Shown: positions 32,879-41,984, counted from the stretch's first letter. The stretch is DNA of 64,000 bases from Streptomyces formicae (GCF_002556545.1 NZ_CP022685.1:3822001-3886000), one strand, 5' to 3'. The notes: generated by a model from the letters alone, not told the origin. A program made the numbers and translations.

Positions 32879-34306
32879 ATGGCAGCAGAAGATCTCGTGG
32901 AGCGGCGCTCCATCGACGTCGTCCCCGACGACGAACGGCACGGCACGGCGTTCAGCCAGTTCACGCTCTGGCTCGGCGCCAACCTCCAGATCACCGCGGT
33001 CGTCACGGGCGCGCTCGCCGTCGTCTTCGGCGGCGACGTGGTCTGGTCGCTCGTCGGTCTGGTGGTCGGCAACCTGCTCGGCGGCGCGGTGATGGCCCTG
33101 CACTCGGCGCAGGGCCCGAAGCTGGGTCTTCCCCAGATGATTCAGTCACGCGCCCAGTTCGGCGTGAAGGGCGCGGTCGTCCCGCTGCTGCTCGTGATCC
33201 TCATGTACGTGGGGTTCTTCGCGAGCGGCAGCGTGCTCGCGGGACAGGCCACGGCCGAGCTCACGCACACGAACGACACCACAGGCATCGTGCTCTTCGC
33301 CGTCGTCACGGCGGTCATGGCGGCGGTCGGCTACCGCGTCATCCACGTCCTCGGCCGGGTCGCGAGCGTGATCTGCGCGCTCGCGTTCGTCTACCTCGGC
33401 ATCCGCCTCCTGGACCGCGTGGACCTCTCCGCGCTCCTGCACGACGCCCACTTCGACCTGCCGATGTTCCTGCTCGCCGTCTCGCTCTCGGCGTCCTGGC
33501 AGCTCGCCTTCGGCCCCTACGTCGCGGACTACTCGCGCTATCTGCCGCGTACGACGTCGGCGAAGGCCACCTTCTGGTGGACCCTGTCGGGCTCGGCGCT
33601 CGGCTCGCAGTGGTCGATGACGTTCGGCGTCCTGGTGGCCGCGAGCGCGGGGGACGCCTTCCTCGCCAACCAGGTCGGCTACGTCGTCGGCCTCGGCGGC
33701 ACCGGTCTGATCGCCTCCTTCCTGTACTTCGTGATCGCGCTCGGCAAGCTGACCATCAACGTGCTCAACACCTACGGCGGCTTCATGTCGATGGTCACGA
33801 GCATCAGCGGCTTCCGCGGCCAGAAGGTCATCGGGCCGCGCGGACGGGCCGCCTACATCGCGGTGATCATGGTGGCGGGCACGGCCGTCGCGCTGCTCGG
33901 CAAGGACAGCTTCCTGTCGTCCTTCAAGGACTTCCTGCTGTTCCTGCTGACCTTCTTCACGCCCTGGTCGGCGATCAACCTGGTCGACTACTACCTGATC
34001 TCGCGCGAGCGGTACGACATCCCCGCCCTCTTCGACCCGCGCGGCCGCTACGGCGCCTGGCGCTGGGACGCGCTCCTCGTCTACGGCGTGGGCCTCCTCG
34101 CCCAGCTGCCGTTCCTCGTCACGCACTTCTACACGGGCCCGCTGGTCGACCCCCTGGGCGGCGCCGACGTCTCGTGGATCGTGGGGCTCGTGGTGCCCGC
34201 GGTGCTCTACTGGGCACTGGCCCGGCGCGACCCGCGCGCCCCTGGGGCTGAGCCCCGGCCGGAAAGGGGGGTTAGCCCCACCGCCACGGAGGCCGCCGCG
34301 CCGTAA
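32879..34306 (+). CDS. NCS1-family nucleobase/hydantoin-type permease
   Basis: 475 residues from an ATG at 32879, 50 bp after the binding protein. It shows the NCS1 pattern of twelve membrane segments, starting FTLWLGANLQITAVVTGALAVVFGGDVVWSL, with LPQMIQSRAQFGVKGAVVP, SASWQLAFGPYVADYSRYLP and FFTPWSAINLVDYYLISRERYDIPALFDPRGRYG. Family members take up cytosine, purines, allantoin or hydantoins. Position suggests co-transcription with the betaine-type importer, but it could also stand alone. Substrate not determinable. Confidence 0.88.
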   Translation: MAAEDLVERRSIDVVPDDERHGTAFSQFTLWLGANLQITAVVTGALAVVFGGDVVWSLVGLVVGNLLGGAVMALHSAQGPKLGLPQMIQSRAQFGVKGAVVPLLLVILMYVGFFASGSVLAGQATAELTHTNDTTGIVLFAVVTAVMAAVGYRVIHVLGRVASVICALAFVYLGIRLLDRVDLSALLHDAHFDLPMFLLAVSLSASWQLAFGPYVADYSRYLPRTTSAKATFWWTLSGSALGSQWSMTFGVLVAASAGDAFLANQVGYVVGLGGTGLIASFLYFVIALGKLTINVLNTYGGFMSMVTSISGFRGQKVIGPRGRAAYIAVIMVAGTAVALLGKDSFLSSFKDFLLFLLTFFTPWSAINLVDYYLISRERYDIPALFDPRGRYGAWRWDALLVYGVGLLAQLPFLVTHFYTGPLVDPLGGADVSWIVGLVVPAVLYWALARRDPRAPGAEPRPERGVSPTATEAAAP

Positions 34307-34317
34307 CGTAACGGGGT

Positions 34318-34737
34318 ATGGAAGCCCGTGACGCCGAACTCAAGAAGGAACTCGACGCCACTCTGCACGCCCGCAGAGAGCTCGGCGAAGAGTACGACTC
34401 CGCCTTGGTCGACTCGTTCCTCGGGAAGGTCGAGCAGCGCCTCGACGGAACGATCGACCGGCGCATGCGCCGCCATCTCGCCGAGCAGCAGATGGTGGTC
34501 GCCCGCGGCAGCCGATCCCCCTCGAACCCCCTGGACTCGTGGAGCGAGCGGTTCGGCTTCGGCATCATCTCGCTGATCCTGGCGGTCCCGCTCTCGGCGA
34601 TCGGCGTGGTCAACGCCGGGATGCCCGGCCTCTTCACCACCTGGGCCGGGATCGTCGGCATCAACGCGGTGCAGGCCGTGCGCGGGGCCAACTTCGGGCA
34701 GCGGCGCCAGGAGCGCACCTCGGAGTGGGACAGCTGA
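34318..34737 (+). CDS. Small membrane protein with charged N-terminal helix
   Basis: 139 residues from an ATG at 34318, 11 bp after the NCS1 stop. Residues 1-60 form a charged, coiled-coil-like helix (MEARDAELKKELDATLHARRELGEEY, SFLGKVEQRLDGTIDRRM). Residues about 80-125 hold two hydrophobic segments (FGFGIISLILAVPLSAIGVV, FTTWAGIVGINAVQAV). The tail is charged. It resembles integral membrane proteins conserved among actinomycetes, for which I know no function. Confidence 0.75.
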   Translation: MEARDAELKKELDATLHARRELGEEYDSALVDSFLGKVEQRLDGTIDRRMRRHLAEQQMVVARGSRSPSNPLDSWSERFGFGIISLILAVPLSAIGVVNAGMPGLFTTWAGIVGINAVQAVRGANFGQRRQERTSEWDS

Positions 34738-34759
34738 GACCCGTGCCGGGCCCCGCCGC

Positions 34760-35521
34760 TCACACCTGACGCGTGGGCAGCACGATCAGCTGGCGCAGGT
34801 TGACGTGCCGGGGACGGCTCGCCGCGTACGCGATGAGGTCCGCGACGTCCTCCGAGGCCAGCGAGCCCACCTCGTCGAACATGCCCTCCAGCAGCCCCGA
34901 GAGCTCCGCGTTGTCGACGTGCCCGCGCAGCTCGGTGTCCGTGAAGCCCGGCTCGATGTTGGTGACGCGCACGTCGCGCGGCCCGAACTCGGTGCGCAGC
35001 GACTCCGACAGGTAGGTCAGCGCGGCCTTCGTCGCGCCGTACACCGCGTAGTGCGGGAACGCGATGTGCGCGCCGATGGACGAGATGTTCACCAGGTCCG
35101 CGGTACGCCCCTCCCCCGCCGCCTCGATCAGGTCCTGCGCGAAGGCGCGCACGATCCGCAGCGCGCCCGCCACGTTGGTGTCCAGCATCCGCTGCCACTC
35201 GTCGGTGCGCCCGTCCGTGACCGGGTTCGGCAGCATCACGCCCGCCGAGTTCACCACCAGGTCCACCGTTCCGTACGCGGCGTGCACCCGCTCCACGGCG
35301 GCGTCCACCGACGCCTGGTCGGTGACGTCGGCGGCGACGGCGAGCGCCCTGCCGCCGTCCGCCTCGATCTTGGCGGCCAGCTCCGCGAGGCGCTCGGCGC
35401 GCCGGGCGACCAGGACGACCGCGGCGCCCCCGGCGGCGAGCAGCCGTGCGGTGGCCTCGCCGATGCCGCTCGCGGCCCCGGTGACGACGGCGGTGCGGCC
35501 CTGCAGCTTCTCGTACGACAT
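34760..35521 (-). CDS. Short-chain dehydrogenase/reductase
   Basis: 253 residues from an ATG at 35521. The Rossmann nucleotide motif is TGAASGIGEATARLL, with RRAERL after the second strand (NADP preference possible), NSAGVM for the structural Asn, ISS for the catalytic Ser, and YAVYGATKAALTYL for the Tyr-Lys pair. This is a classical SDR of unassigned substrate, close to the oxidoreductases commonly found next to MmyB-type regulators. The divergent XRE gene 153 bp away probably controls it. Confidence 0.92.
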   Translation of the reverse strand: MSYEKLQGRTAVVTGAASGIGEATARLLAAGGAAVVLVARRAERLAELAAKIEADGGRALAVAADVTDQASVDAAVERVHAAYGTVDLVVNSAGVMLPNPVTDGRTDEWQRMLDTNVAGALRIVRAFAQDLIEAAGEGRTADLVNISSIGAHIAFPHYAVYGATKAALTYLSESLRTEFGPRDVRVTNIEPGFTDTELRGHVDNAELSGLLEGMFDEVGSLASEDVADLIAYAASRPRHVNLRQLIVLPTRQV

Positions 35522-35602
35522 GTCCGAACTCCCTTGGCGATCCCCGCCGTCCGGACCGTGCGTCCGGCGGCGATCACCACTTTGCTCAACCGGCCGACCG
35601 CT

Positions 35603-35627
35603 ACCCAGGGCTGTGCTTTTCCTGGGT
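35603..35627. promoter_or_regulatory. Dyad in the SDR/XRE intergenic region
   Basis: ACCCAG-N13-CTGGGT at 35603-35627, followed by CTGG-N5-CCAG (35628-35640). This is a plausible operator for the regulator that starts at 35675 and would serve both divergent genes. No experimental match is known to me. Confidence 0.45.
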
Positions 35628-35674
35628 CTGGCAGTACCAGGCTCGATCGGGCGCGCCAGCCTAGGATCGGCCCC

Positions 35675-36499
35675 ATGGACGGGGACATCGGAGACTTCCT
35701 GCGCTCACGGCGCGCTCGCATACAGCCCGACGAGGTCGGGCTCGCCTCGCACGGCCGCCGCCGCGTACCGGGCCTGCGCCGGGAGGAGGTCGCGCAACTG
35801 GCGGGCGTGAGCGTGGACTACTACATCCGGCTCGAACAGGGCAGGGGCCCCTCGGTCTCCGACGCCGTGCTCGACTCCCTCGCCCGCGTGCTGCGCCTGG
35901 ACGAGACCGAGCACACCTACCTGCGTACGGTGGCCAGGCCGCGCCCCCGCAAGGAGCGGCCCGCCGCCGCACGGGTCCGCCCCGGCCTGCGGCTGCTCCT
36001 CGACTCCATCGAGCGCTCCCCCGCCCTCATCTTCGGCCGCCGCATGGACGTCCTCGCCTGGAACTCCCTGGGCGACGCCCTCAACGGCTGGTCCGCGCTG
36101 CCGCCCGCCGAGCGCAACATCCCCCGCCAGGTCTTCCTCGAAGGCCCCGCGCGTGACTGCTATCCCGAGTGGGAGGCGGTGGCCTCGGAGACGGTCGCCC
36201 ATCTGCGCCTGGACGCGGCCCGCCGGCCCGGCGACGCCCGACTCGCCTCACTGGTGGGCGAGTTGTCGGTCAAGAGCGAGACCTTCCGCCGCTTGTGGGC
36301 CGACCACCAGGTCAAGGAGAAGACCCACGGCACGAAGCACATCCACCACCCGGTGGTGGGCGAGCTGATCCTCCCCTACGAAACCCTGACCCTCCCCGGC
36401 GACCCCGACCAGATCCTGGTGGTCTACACGGCGGAACCGGGCACGGATTCGGCGGACCGCTTGGCGCTGCTGGCCAGTTGGGCGCTGAGCGCCACATAG
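35675..36499 (+). CDS. XRE-family regulator with MmyB-like ligand domain
   Basis: 274 residues from an ATG at 35675. The HTH is in DFLRSRRARIQPDEVGL, VPGLRREEVAQLAGVSVDYYIRLEQGRGPSVSDAVLDSLARVLRLDETEHTYL, the signature of the MmyB group. The C-terminal half (LRLLLDSIERSPALIFGRRMDVLAWNSLGDALNGW, HHPVVGELILPYETLTLPGDPDQILVVYTAEPGTDSADRLALLASW) is the PAS-like MmyB_LBD, which binds a fatty acid-like ligand in the founding protein. In Streptomyces such genes almost always face the SDR gene they repress, as here. Confidence 0.93.
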   Translation: MDGDIGDFLRSRRARIQPDEVGLASHGRRRVPGLRREEVAQLAGVSVDYYIRLEQGRGPSVSDAVLDSLARVLRLDETEHTYLRTVARPRPRKERPAAARVRPGLRLLLDSIERSPALIFGRRMDVLAWNSLGDALNGWSALPPAERNIPRQVFLEGPARDCYPEWEAVASETVAHLRLDAARRPGDARLASLVGELSVKSETFRRLWADHQVKEKTHGTKHIHHPVVGELILPYETLTLPGDPDQILVVYTAEPGTDSADRLALLASWALSAT

Positions 36500-36534
36500 C
36501 CAGGGCGGGCGAGCCCCGCAGGGGCGAGTGTCTG

Positions 36535-36554
36535 GGGGCGCGGGGAACTGCGCG
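36535..36554 (+). repeat. Dispersed GCGCGGGGAACTGCGC repeat, single copy
   Basis: One core followed by the usual CCAGCCCCCACC flank. It lies in the 328-bp gap 36500-36827 between the XRE gene and the cystathionine beta-synthase gene, which are convergent. I see no gene or clear terminator in the rest of that gap; the element may serve as one. Confidence 0.8.
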
Positions 36555-36827
36555 ACCAGCCCCCACCGACCCGCACGGAAGGCCGCCCGCAGGGACCGCC
36601 GCACCCCCGGAAACCAGGGGGCGGGACGACGGCGATCCCCGCGGGGGACGCGCACACCGGTCAGGGCCAAGTGCCACGTCCAGGCGTCCACGGACCCGGG
36701 AGCCGCTCCGGAGTTCCTGACGCCGACACCCACCAATGTGCCGGAGCCGTGTTAAGCGGGTGCTGCGCGAACGTGTCGTGCTCGTACCACTTCCGCGAAG
36801 TTCACCCCAAGGCTCCGGCCCCGCAGG

Positions 36828-38219
36828 TCACTGCCCCTGCTGCTCCGCGAGGAAGGCGAGCAGGTCCTGGCGGCTGACGACACCGGTCGGCTTGCCCTCG
36901 ACGAGGACGATCGCCGCGTCGGCACGGCCGAGCACCGCCATCAGGTCGGCCACCGGCTCACCGGAGCCGACCTGCGGCAGCGGGTCCGACATGTGCTTCT
37001 CCAGCGGGTCGGAGAGCGAGGCGCGCTGCGCGAACAGCGCGTCGAGCAGCTCGCGCTCCACGACCGAGCCGATGACCTCGGCGGCCATCACGTCGGGGTG
37101 TCCCGCGCCCGGCTTCACGATGGGCATCTGCGAGACGCCGTACTCGCGCAGGACCTCGATGGCCTCGCCGACCGTCTCCTCGGGGTGCATGTGGACCAGC
37201 GAGGGCAGCTCGCCGCCCTCCTTGCGGCGCAGCACGTCGCCGACCTTCGGCAGGTCCCCGGCCTGCTCAAGGAAGCCGTAGTCGTTCATCCACTCGTCGC
37301 TGAAGATCTTGCTCATGTAGCCGCGCCCGCTGTCCGGGAGCAGCACGACCACGACGTCGTCGGGGCCGAGGCGCTCCGCGACCCGCAGCGCCGCCACCAC
37401 GGCCATGCCGCAGGAACCGCCGACGAGCAGCCCCTCCTCCTTGGCCAGGCGCCGCGTCATCTGGAAGGAGTCCTTGTCGGACACCGCGACGATCTCGTCG
37501 GTCACGTTGCGGTCGTACGCCGTCGGCCAGAAGTCCTCACCGACGCCCTCGACGAGGTACGGACGCCCGGAGCCGCCGGAGTACACGGAACCCTCGGGGT
37601 CGGCACCGACGACGGTGACCGCGCCCTTGGAGATCTCCTTCAGGTAGCCGCCCGTACCGGAGATGGTGCCGCCGGTCCCGATGCCCGCCACGAAGTGGGT
37701 GATCTTCCCCTCGGTCTGCTCCCAGAGCTCGGGGCCCGTGGAGTGGTAGTGCGAGAGCGGGTTGTTCGGGTTGCTGTACTGGTCGGGCTTCCAGGCGCCG
37801 GGCGTCTCGCGTACGAGCCGGTCGGAGACGTTGTAGTACGAATCCGGGTGCTCGGGATCGACGGCCGTGGGGCAGACCACTACGTCGGCGCCGTACGCGC
37901 GCAGCACGTTGATCTTGTCGAGGGACACCTTGTCGGGGCAGACGAAGATGCACTTGTAGCCCTTCTGCTGGGCCACGATGGCGAGGCCGACCCCGGTGTT
38001 CCCTGAGGTGGGCTCGACGATGGTGCCGCCGGGCTTCAGTTCCCCGCTCTGCTCGGCCGCCTCGATCATGCGCAGCGCGATGCGGTCCTTCACGGATCCG
38101 CCGGGGTTGAAGTACTCGACCTTGGCCAGGACGGTCGCCTGGATGCCCGCGGTCACGTTGTTGAGCCTCACCAGCGGGGTGTTGCCGACGAGACTGATCA
38201 TCGAGTCGTGGAATTGCAC
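36828..38219 (-). CDS. cbs: Cystathionine beta-synthase
   Basis: 463 residues from an ATG at 38219. The catalytic domain has SLVGNTPLVRLN, the PLP lysine in FNPGGSVKDRIALRMIE, PTSGNTGVGLAIVAQQKGYKCIFV, GIGTGGTISGTGGYLKE and GGSCGMAVVAAL. A C-terminal pair of CBS domains (VHMHPEETVGEAIEVLREYGVSQMPIV, PLPQVGSGEPVADLMAVLGRADAAIVLVEGKPTGVVSRQDLLAFL) marks it as the regulated form. No heme-binding N-terminal extension is present. It condenses serine (or O-acetylserine) with homocysteine in reverse transsulfuration. It stands alone on the minus strand. Confidence 0.93.
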   Translation of the reverse strand: MQFHDSMISLVGNTPLVRLNNVTAGIQATVLAKVEYFNPGGSVKDRIALRMIEAAEQSGELKPGGTIVEPTSGNTGVGLAIVAQQKGYKCIFVCPDKVSLDKINVLRAYGADVVVCPTAVDPEHPDSYYNVSDRLVRETPGAWKPDQYSNPNNPLSHYHSTGPELWEQTEGKITHFVAGIGTGGTISGTGGYLKEISKGAVTVVGADPEGSVYSGGSGRPYLVEGVGEDFWPTAYDRNVTDEIVAVSDKDSFQMTRRLAKEEGLLVGGSCGMAVVAALRVAERLGPDDVVVVLLPDSGRGYMSKIFSDEWMNDYGFLEQAGDLPKVGDVLRRKEGGELPSLVHMHPEETVGEAIEVLREYGVSQMPIVKPGAGHPDVMAAEVIGSVVERELLDALFAQRASLSDPLEKHMSDPLPQVGSGEPVADLMAVLGRADAAIVLVEGKPTGVVSRQDLLAFLAEQQGQ

Positions 38220-38383
38220 CGTTGTCTCCGGGCTGCGATGTAGTGCGACGAATTGGTGCGGTCAGCCTAAGGGTCCGGGTCATCCGTTCACCTCCGCTTG
38301 CGATTGGCCGACCGTGCTTACGGGGCAATGAGTGGATGTACGGCCGTATGCAGCGGTACGGCCCCAGGAGGTGGCTGCAGGGC

Positions 38384-39397
38384 ATGTCGAGGGCGAGGGT
38401 GGCACGGCGGATCGCCGCGGGCGCGGCGTACGGCGGCGGCGGCATCGGGCTGCTCGGGGCCGCCACGGTGGGCGTGGTGCTCGCCGAGGTGCAGTTGGCG
38501 AAGCGGTCCGTGGGCGGCGGGGCGCACGGGGACCCGCCACGGGCCGACGGGCGCTACGGCAGGGCGTTCGCCGACCGCTCCGCCTCCTGCGAACCGGTGC
38601 GGTTCGCGATGCTCGGGGACTCCACGGCCGCGGGCCAGGGCGTGCACCGGGCCAGACAGACCCCGGCGGCGCTGCTCGCCTCCGGGCTCGCCGCGGTCGC
38701 CGAGCGCCCCGTCGACCTGCGCAACGTGGCGCTGCCCGGCGCCCAGTCGGACGACCTGGACCGCCAGGTCACGCTGATCCTCTCGGACCCCTCCTGGGTG
38801 CCCGACGTCTGCGTCGTCATGATCGGCGCGAACGACGTCACGCACCGGATGCCGCCGACCCGCTCGGTGCGCCACCTCTCCGCGGCGGTGCGCAGGCTGC
38901 GGACAGCGGGGGCGGAGGTGGTCGTGGGGACCTGCCCCGACCTCGGCACCGTCGAGAACGTCTACCAGCCGCTGCGGTGGCTGGCCCGCCGGGTCTCGCG
39001 GCAGCTGGCCGCGGCGCAGACGATCGGCGCGGTCGAGCAGGGCGGGCGGACGGTGTCGCTCGGGGACCTGCTCGGCCCCGAGTTCTACGCGAACCCCCGG
39101 GAGCTGTTCGGTCCCGACAACTACCACCCCTCGGCCGAGGGGTACGCGACCGCGGCGATGGCCGTGCTGCCGACCCTCTGCGCGGCGCTCGGGCTCTGGC
39201 CCGAGGAGGAGCGTCCCGACGTCTCGCGCCGCGAGGGGTTCCTGCCGGTGGCGCGTGCGGCGGCGCAGGCGGCTTCCGAGGGCGGTACGGAGGTCACCGC
39301 GGCGATGCCGGCGGGCCCCCGGGGGCCGTGGGCACTCCTCAAGCGCCGTCGCCGGCGCCGCATCCAGACGCCGGAGGCGTCGCCGTTGCCCCACTGA
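38384..39397 (+). CDS. SGNH/GDSL-type hydrolase
   Basis: 337 residues from an ATG at 38384; in-frame ATGs at 38336 and 38348 are alternatives, and no site has a strong ribosome signal. A basic N-terminus and a hydrophobic segment (ARRIAAGAAYGGGGIGLLGAATVGVVLA) anchor it in the membrane. The SGNH blocks are FAMLGDSTAAGQG (Ser), NVALPGAQ (Gly), MIGANDVTH (Asn) and DNYHPSAEGYATAA (Asp-His), all present. It should be an extracytoplasmic esterase or lipase. The C-terminal tail is Arg/Lys-rich (LLKRRRRRRIQTP). Confidence 0.88.
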   Translation: MSRARVARRIAAGAAYGGGGIGLLGAATVGVVLAEVQLAKRSVGGGAHGDPPRADGRYGRAFADRSASCEPVRFAMLGDSTAAGQGVHRARQTPAALLASGLAAVAERPVDLRNVALPGAQSDDLDRQVTLILSDPSWVPDVCVVMIGANDVTHRMPPTRSVRHLSAAVRRLRTAGAEVVVGTCPDLGTVENVYQPLRWLARRVSRQLAAAQTIGAVEQGGRTVSLGDLLGPEFYANPRELFGPDNYHPSAEGYATAAMAVLPTLCAALGLWPEEERPDVSRREGFLPVARAAAQAASEGGTEVTAAMPAGPRGPWALLKRRRRRRIQTPEASPLPH

Positions 39398-39412
39398 GGG
39401 GACTCCTTCAGC

Positions 39413-39538
39413 TGCGGGCCGGTGGGGGTTGCTCGCGCAGTTCCCCGCGCCCCTTCCAGGGGCTCCCTCGGCGCCGACCGGGGCGGACCGGTCAGGGGCG
39501 CGGGGAACTGCGCGGCCAGCCCCCACCGGCCCGCGGGG
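39413..39538. repeat. Dispersed GCGCGGGGAACTGCGC repeat, paired copy with long arms
   Basis: The two cores (39434-39453 and 39495-39514) and their flanks GCGGGCCGGTGGGGG / CCCCCACCGGCCCGC (39415-39429 and 39519-39533) form a stem of some 35-40 pairs. It lies between the SGNH hydrolase and thiolase genes and could terminate the former. Confidence 0.88.
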
Positions 39539-39656
39539 AAAGTCCGCCCAAGGCCCCCGGCCTGAGTCCCGCGTCACATGTTCCACCACGTGACCGTAGG
39601 CAATACGTGCGGGTAACTTCACAGGGAGCCCTGCCCCCTCCCCCTGGAGCCGCGTG

Positions 39657-40874
39657 ATGCCCGAAGCCGTGATCGTCTCCGCCGCCCGCACCCCGATCGG
39701 CCGCGCCTTCAAGGGGTCGCTGAAGGACCTGCGCCCGGACGACCTGACCGCCACCATCATCGAGGCCGCCCTCGCCAAGGTGCCGGAGCTCGATCCCAAG
39801 GACATCGACGACCTGATGCTCGGCTGCGGCCTGCCCGGCGGCGAGCAGGGCCACAACCTGGGCCGCATCGTGGCCGTGCAGATGGGAATGGACCACCTTC
39901 CCGGCTGTACGATCACGCGCTACTGCTCCTCGTCCCTGCAGACGAGCCGCATGGCCCTGCACGCCATCAAGGCGGGCGAGGGCGACGTGTTCATCTCGGC
40001 GGGCGTCGAGATGGTCTCGCGCAGCGTGAACGGCTCGTCCGACATCCTGGAGGCCCGCAACCCGCTCTTCGACGACGCCCAGGCCCGCACCAAGGCCGTC
40101 TCCGAGTCCACGGGCTCCGACTGGCACGACCCGCGCGAGGACGGCCTGATCCCGGACGCGTACATCGCGATGGGGCAGACCGCGGAGAACCTGGCCCGCG
40201 CCAAGGGCGTCACCCGTCAGGACATGGACGAGTTCGGGGTCAGGTCCCAGAACCTCGCCGAGGAAGCCATCAAGAACGGCTTCTGGGAGCGCGAGATCAC
40301 CCCGGTGACCACCCCCGACGGCACCGTCGTCAGCAAGGACGACGGCCCGCGCGCGGGCGTCACCCTCGAAGGCGTCGGCGGCCTCAAGCCCGTCTTCCGC
40401 CCCGACGGCCTGGTCACCGCGGGCAACTGCTGCCCGCTCAACGACGGCGCCGCCGCTCTCGTGATCATGAGCGACACCAAGGCCCGCGAGCTCGGCCTGA
40501 CCCCGCTCGCCCGCATCGTCTCCACGGGCGTCACCGGCCTCTCCCCCGAGATCATGGGCCTCGGCCCGGTGGAGGCCAGCAAGCAGGCCCTCTCCCGTGC
40601 CGGGCTCACCGTCGACGACATCGACCTCTTCGAGATCAACGAGGCCTTCGCCGCCCAGGTGATCCCCTCGTACCGCGACCTGGAGATCCCGCTCGACAAG
40701 CTGAACGTCAACGGCGGCGCCATCGCGGTCGGCCACCCCTTCGGCATGACCGGCGCCCGCATCACCGGCACGCTCATCAACTCCCTCCAGTTCCACGACA
40801 AGCAGTTCGGCCTGGAGACGATGTGCGTGGGCGGCGGCCAGGGCATGGCGATGGTCATCGAACGCCTCAGCTAG
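39657..40874 (+). CDS. Acetyl-CoA C-acyltransferase (thiolase)
   Basis: 405 residues from an ATG at 39657 (GGAG nine bases upstream; the GTG three bases earlier is also possible). Catalytic residues are in RYCSSSLQTSRMA (nucleophilic Cys about 90), NEAFAAQ, VGHPFGMTGARI (His) and CVGGGQGMA (second Cys). It opens with EAVIVSAARTPIGRAFKGSLKDLRPDDL. It performs thiolysis or condensation of acyl-CoA units in fatty acid or polyketide-precursor metabolism. Normal length, no partner gene adjacent. Confidence 0.95.
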   Translation: MPEAVIVSAARTPIGRAFKGSLKDLRPDDLTATIIEAALAKVPELDPKDIDDLMLGCGLPGGEQGHNLGRIVAVQMGMDHLPGCTITRYCSSSLQTSRMALHAIKAGEGDVFISAGVEMVSRSVNGSSDILEARNPLFDDAQARTKAVSESTGSDWHDPREDGLIPDAYIAMGQTAENLARAKGVTRQDMDEFGVRSQNLAEEAIKNGFWEREITPVTTPDGTVVSKDDGPRAGVTLEGVGGLKPVFRPDGLVTAGNCCPLNDGAAALVIMSDTKARELGLTPLARIVSTGVTGLSPEIMGLGPVEASKQALSRAGLTVDDIDLFEINEAFAAQVIPSYRDLEIPLDKLNVNGGAIAVGHPFGMTGARITGTLINSLQFHDKQFGLETMCVGGGQGMAMVIERLS

Positions 40875-40938
40875 GGCGAATTCGCTGACACACAGTTCGC
40901 AAGGCTGACGCTCAGTCCCTGCATCTGTTCGTGACCCA

Positions 40939-40975
40939 ATCTCCCCCAGGATGTGACCTATCTCCTGGGGGAGAT
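40939..40975 (+). terminator. Terminator hairpin after thiolase gene
   Basis: ATCTCCCCCAGGA and TCCTGGGGGAGAT form a perfect 13-bp stem with an 11-base loop, 64 bases after the stop codon. There is no T-run, as is usual in Streptomyces. The rest of the 249-bp gap to the next gene shows no other clear signal. Confidence 0.75.
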
Positions 40976-41123
40976 GCATATGCCCAGGTCAGACCGCATC
41001 TGTGGATAAACACCGGGACGAAAGACCTGTCCAATTCGTGACGTAATGCACTGACAGGTGGATCGTGCAGGCTTCAAGCTGATGTAGGAAGTCGGGGGTC
41101 GACTTGAAACCGGGAGTACGTCA

Positions 41124-41960
41124 GTGAGCGCCATGCCTCTTGCCCTGCTGCTCTCCACGGCCGCTGCCACGGCCGTGGGCGCCGCCGCCCTGCACGCCGT
41201 GTACGGGCTCCGGAAGCAGCTCACGGCCCTGCGCACCGAGCTGGCCGACAGCCGTGCCGCGAGCGGACCGCACCCCACGGTGCCGGGCGCCCGCACCACA
41301 CCGGACACCGACGAGATACGCGCGGCCGTGGCCGAGGCGCTCGCCGAGGAGCGGGAGCGCGAGCTCGCCGAGGCGCGCGCGTTCTGGGCCGCCCAGGAGG
41401 CCCGCGACGCCTCCGACGCGCCGTCCCTCCTCAGCGGCCTCCCGGGGCTGCACGACGGCATCGCCGACGAGCTCTTCCTGCCCCGCCAGGCCGACTTCGC
41501 CGGCATCGAGGCGGACAGCCTCGAGCCGGTCATCGAGCCGTTCGCCGACCCGTCCTTCGACGAGTTCGCCGGGGAGTCCGCCGAGCTGGCCGCCGCCCGC
41601 CGCAGGCACCCCTCGCACCCGGACTTCGTGCCGGTGCAGGCCCCGCCCGCCGACGGCTACGGCGACCACGAGCGCACGGTGGCCTGTCTGGAAGAGCTGG
41701 CCGGTGCCCGCACCGCGCTCGCCGACGTCCGCCCGGGACCGCTGGGCACGCTCGACGTGTACGTCTTCGCGGACGGCACCACGCTGTGCATGACCCCGGG
41801 CCACCGCGAGACCGCCGAACTCCTCGCCGACGCCCTGCGCGACGGCCACGCCCCGGTCCTGCTCGGCGGCTCCGGAGTCTCCGGCGCCTACGCCCTGACC
41901 TTCGAGTGCGGCACGGAGAACGTCTACATCCTGGCGGACCGGGTCATCGCGTCGGTCTGA
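41124..41960 (+). CDS. Conserved hypothetical membrane-anchored protein
   Basis: 278 residues from a GTG at 41124. An N-terminal hydrophobic segment (MPLALLLSTAAATAVGAAALHAVYGL) is followed by a coiled-coil-like acidic helix (EIRAAVAEALAEERERELAEARAFWAAQEARD). A variable acidic region comes next, then a C-terminal folded domain (TLDVYVFADGTTLCMTPGHRETAELLADALRDGHAPVLLGGSGVSGAYALTFECGTENVYILADRVIASV). I recognise it only as a protein conserved in Streptomyces at this location; no function is known to me. Confidence 0.75.
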   Translation: MSAMPLALLLSTAAATAVGAAALHAVYGLRKQLTALRTELADSRAASGPHPTVPGARTTPDTDEIRAAVAEALAEERERELAEARAFWAAQEARDASDAPSLLSGLPGLHDGIADELFLPRQADFAGIEADSLEPVIEPFADPSFDEFAGESAELAAARRRHPSHPDFVPVQAPPADGYGDHERTVACLEELAGARTALADVRPGPLGTLDVYVFADGTTLCMTPGHRETAELLADALRDGHAPVLLGGSGVSGAYALTFECGTENVYILADRVIASV

Positions 41961-41984
41961 GCTTTCGCGGGGAGCGCCCCGTCA

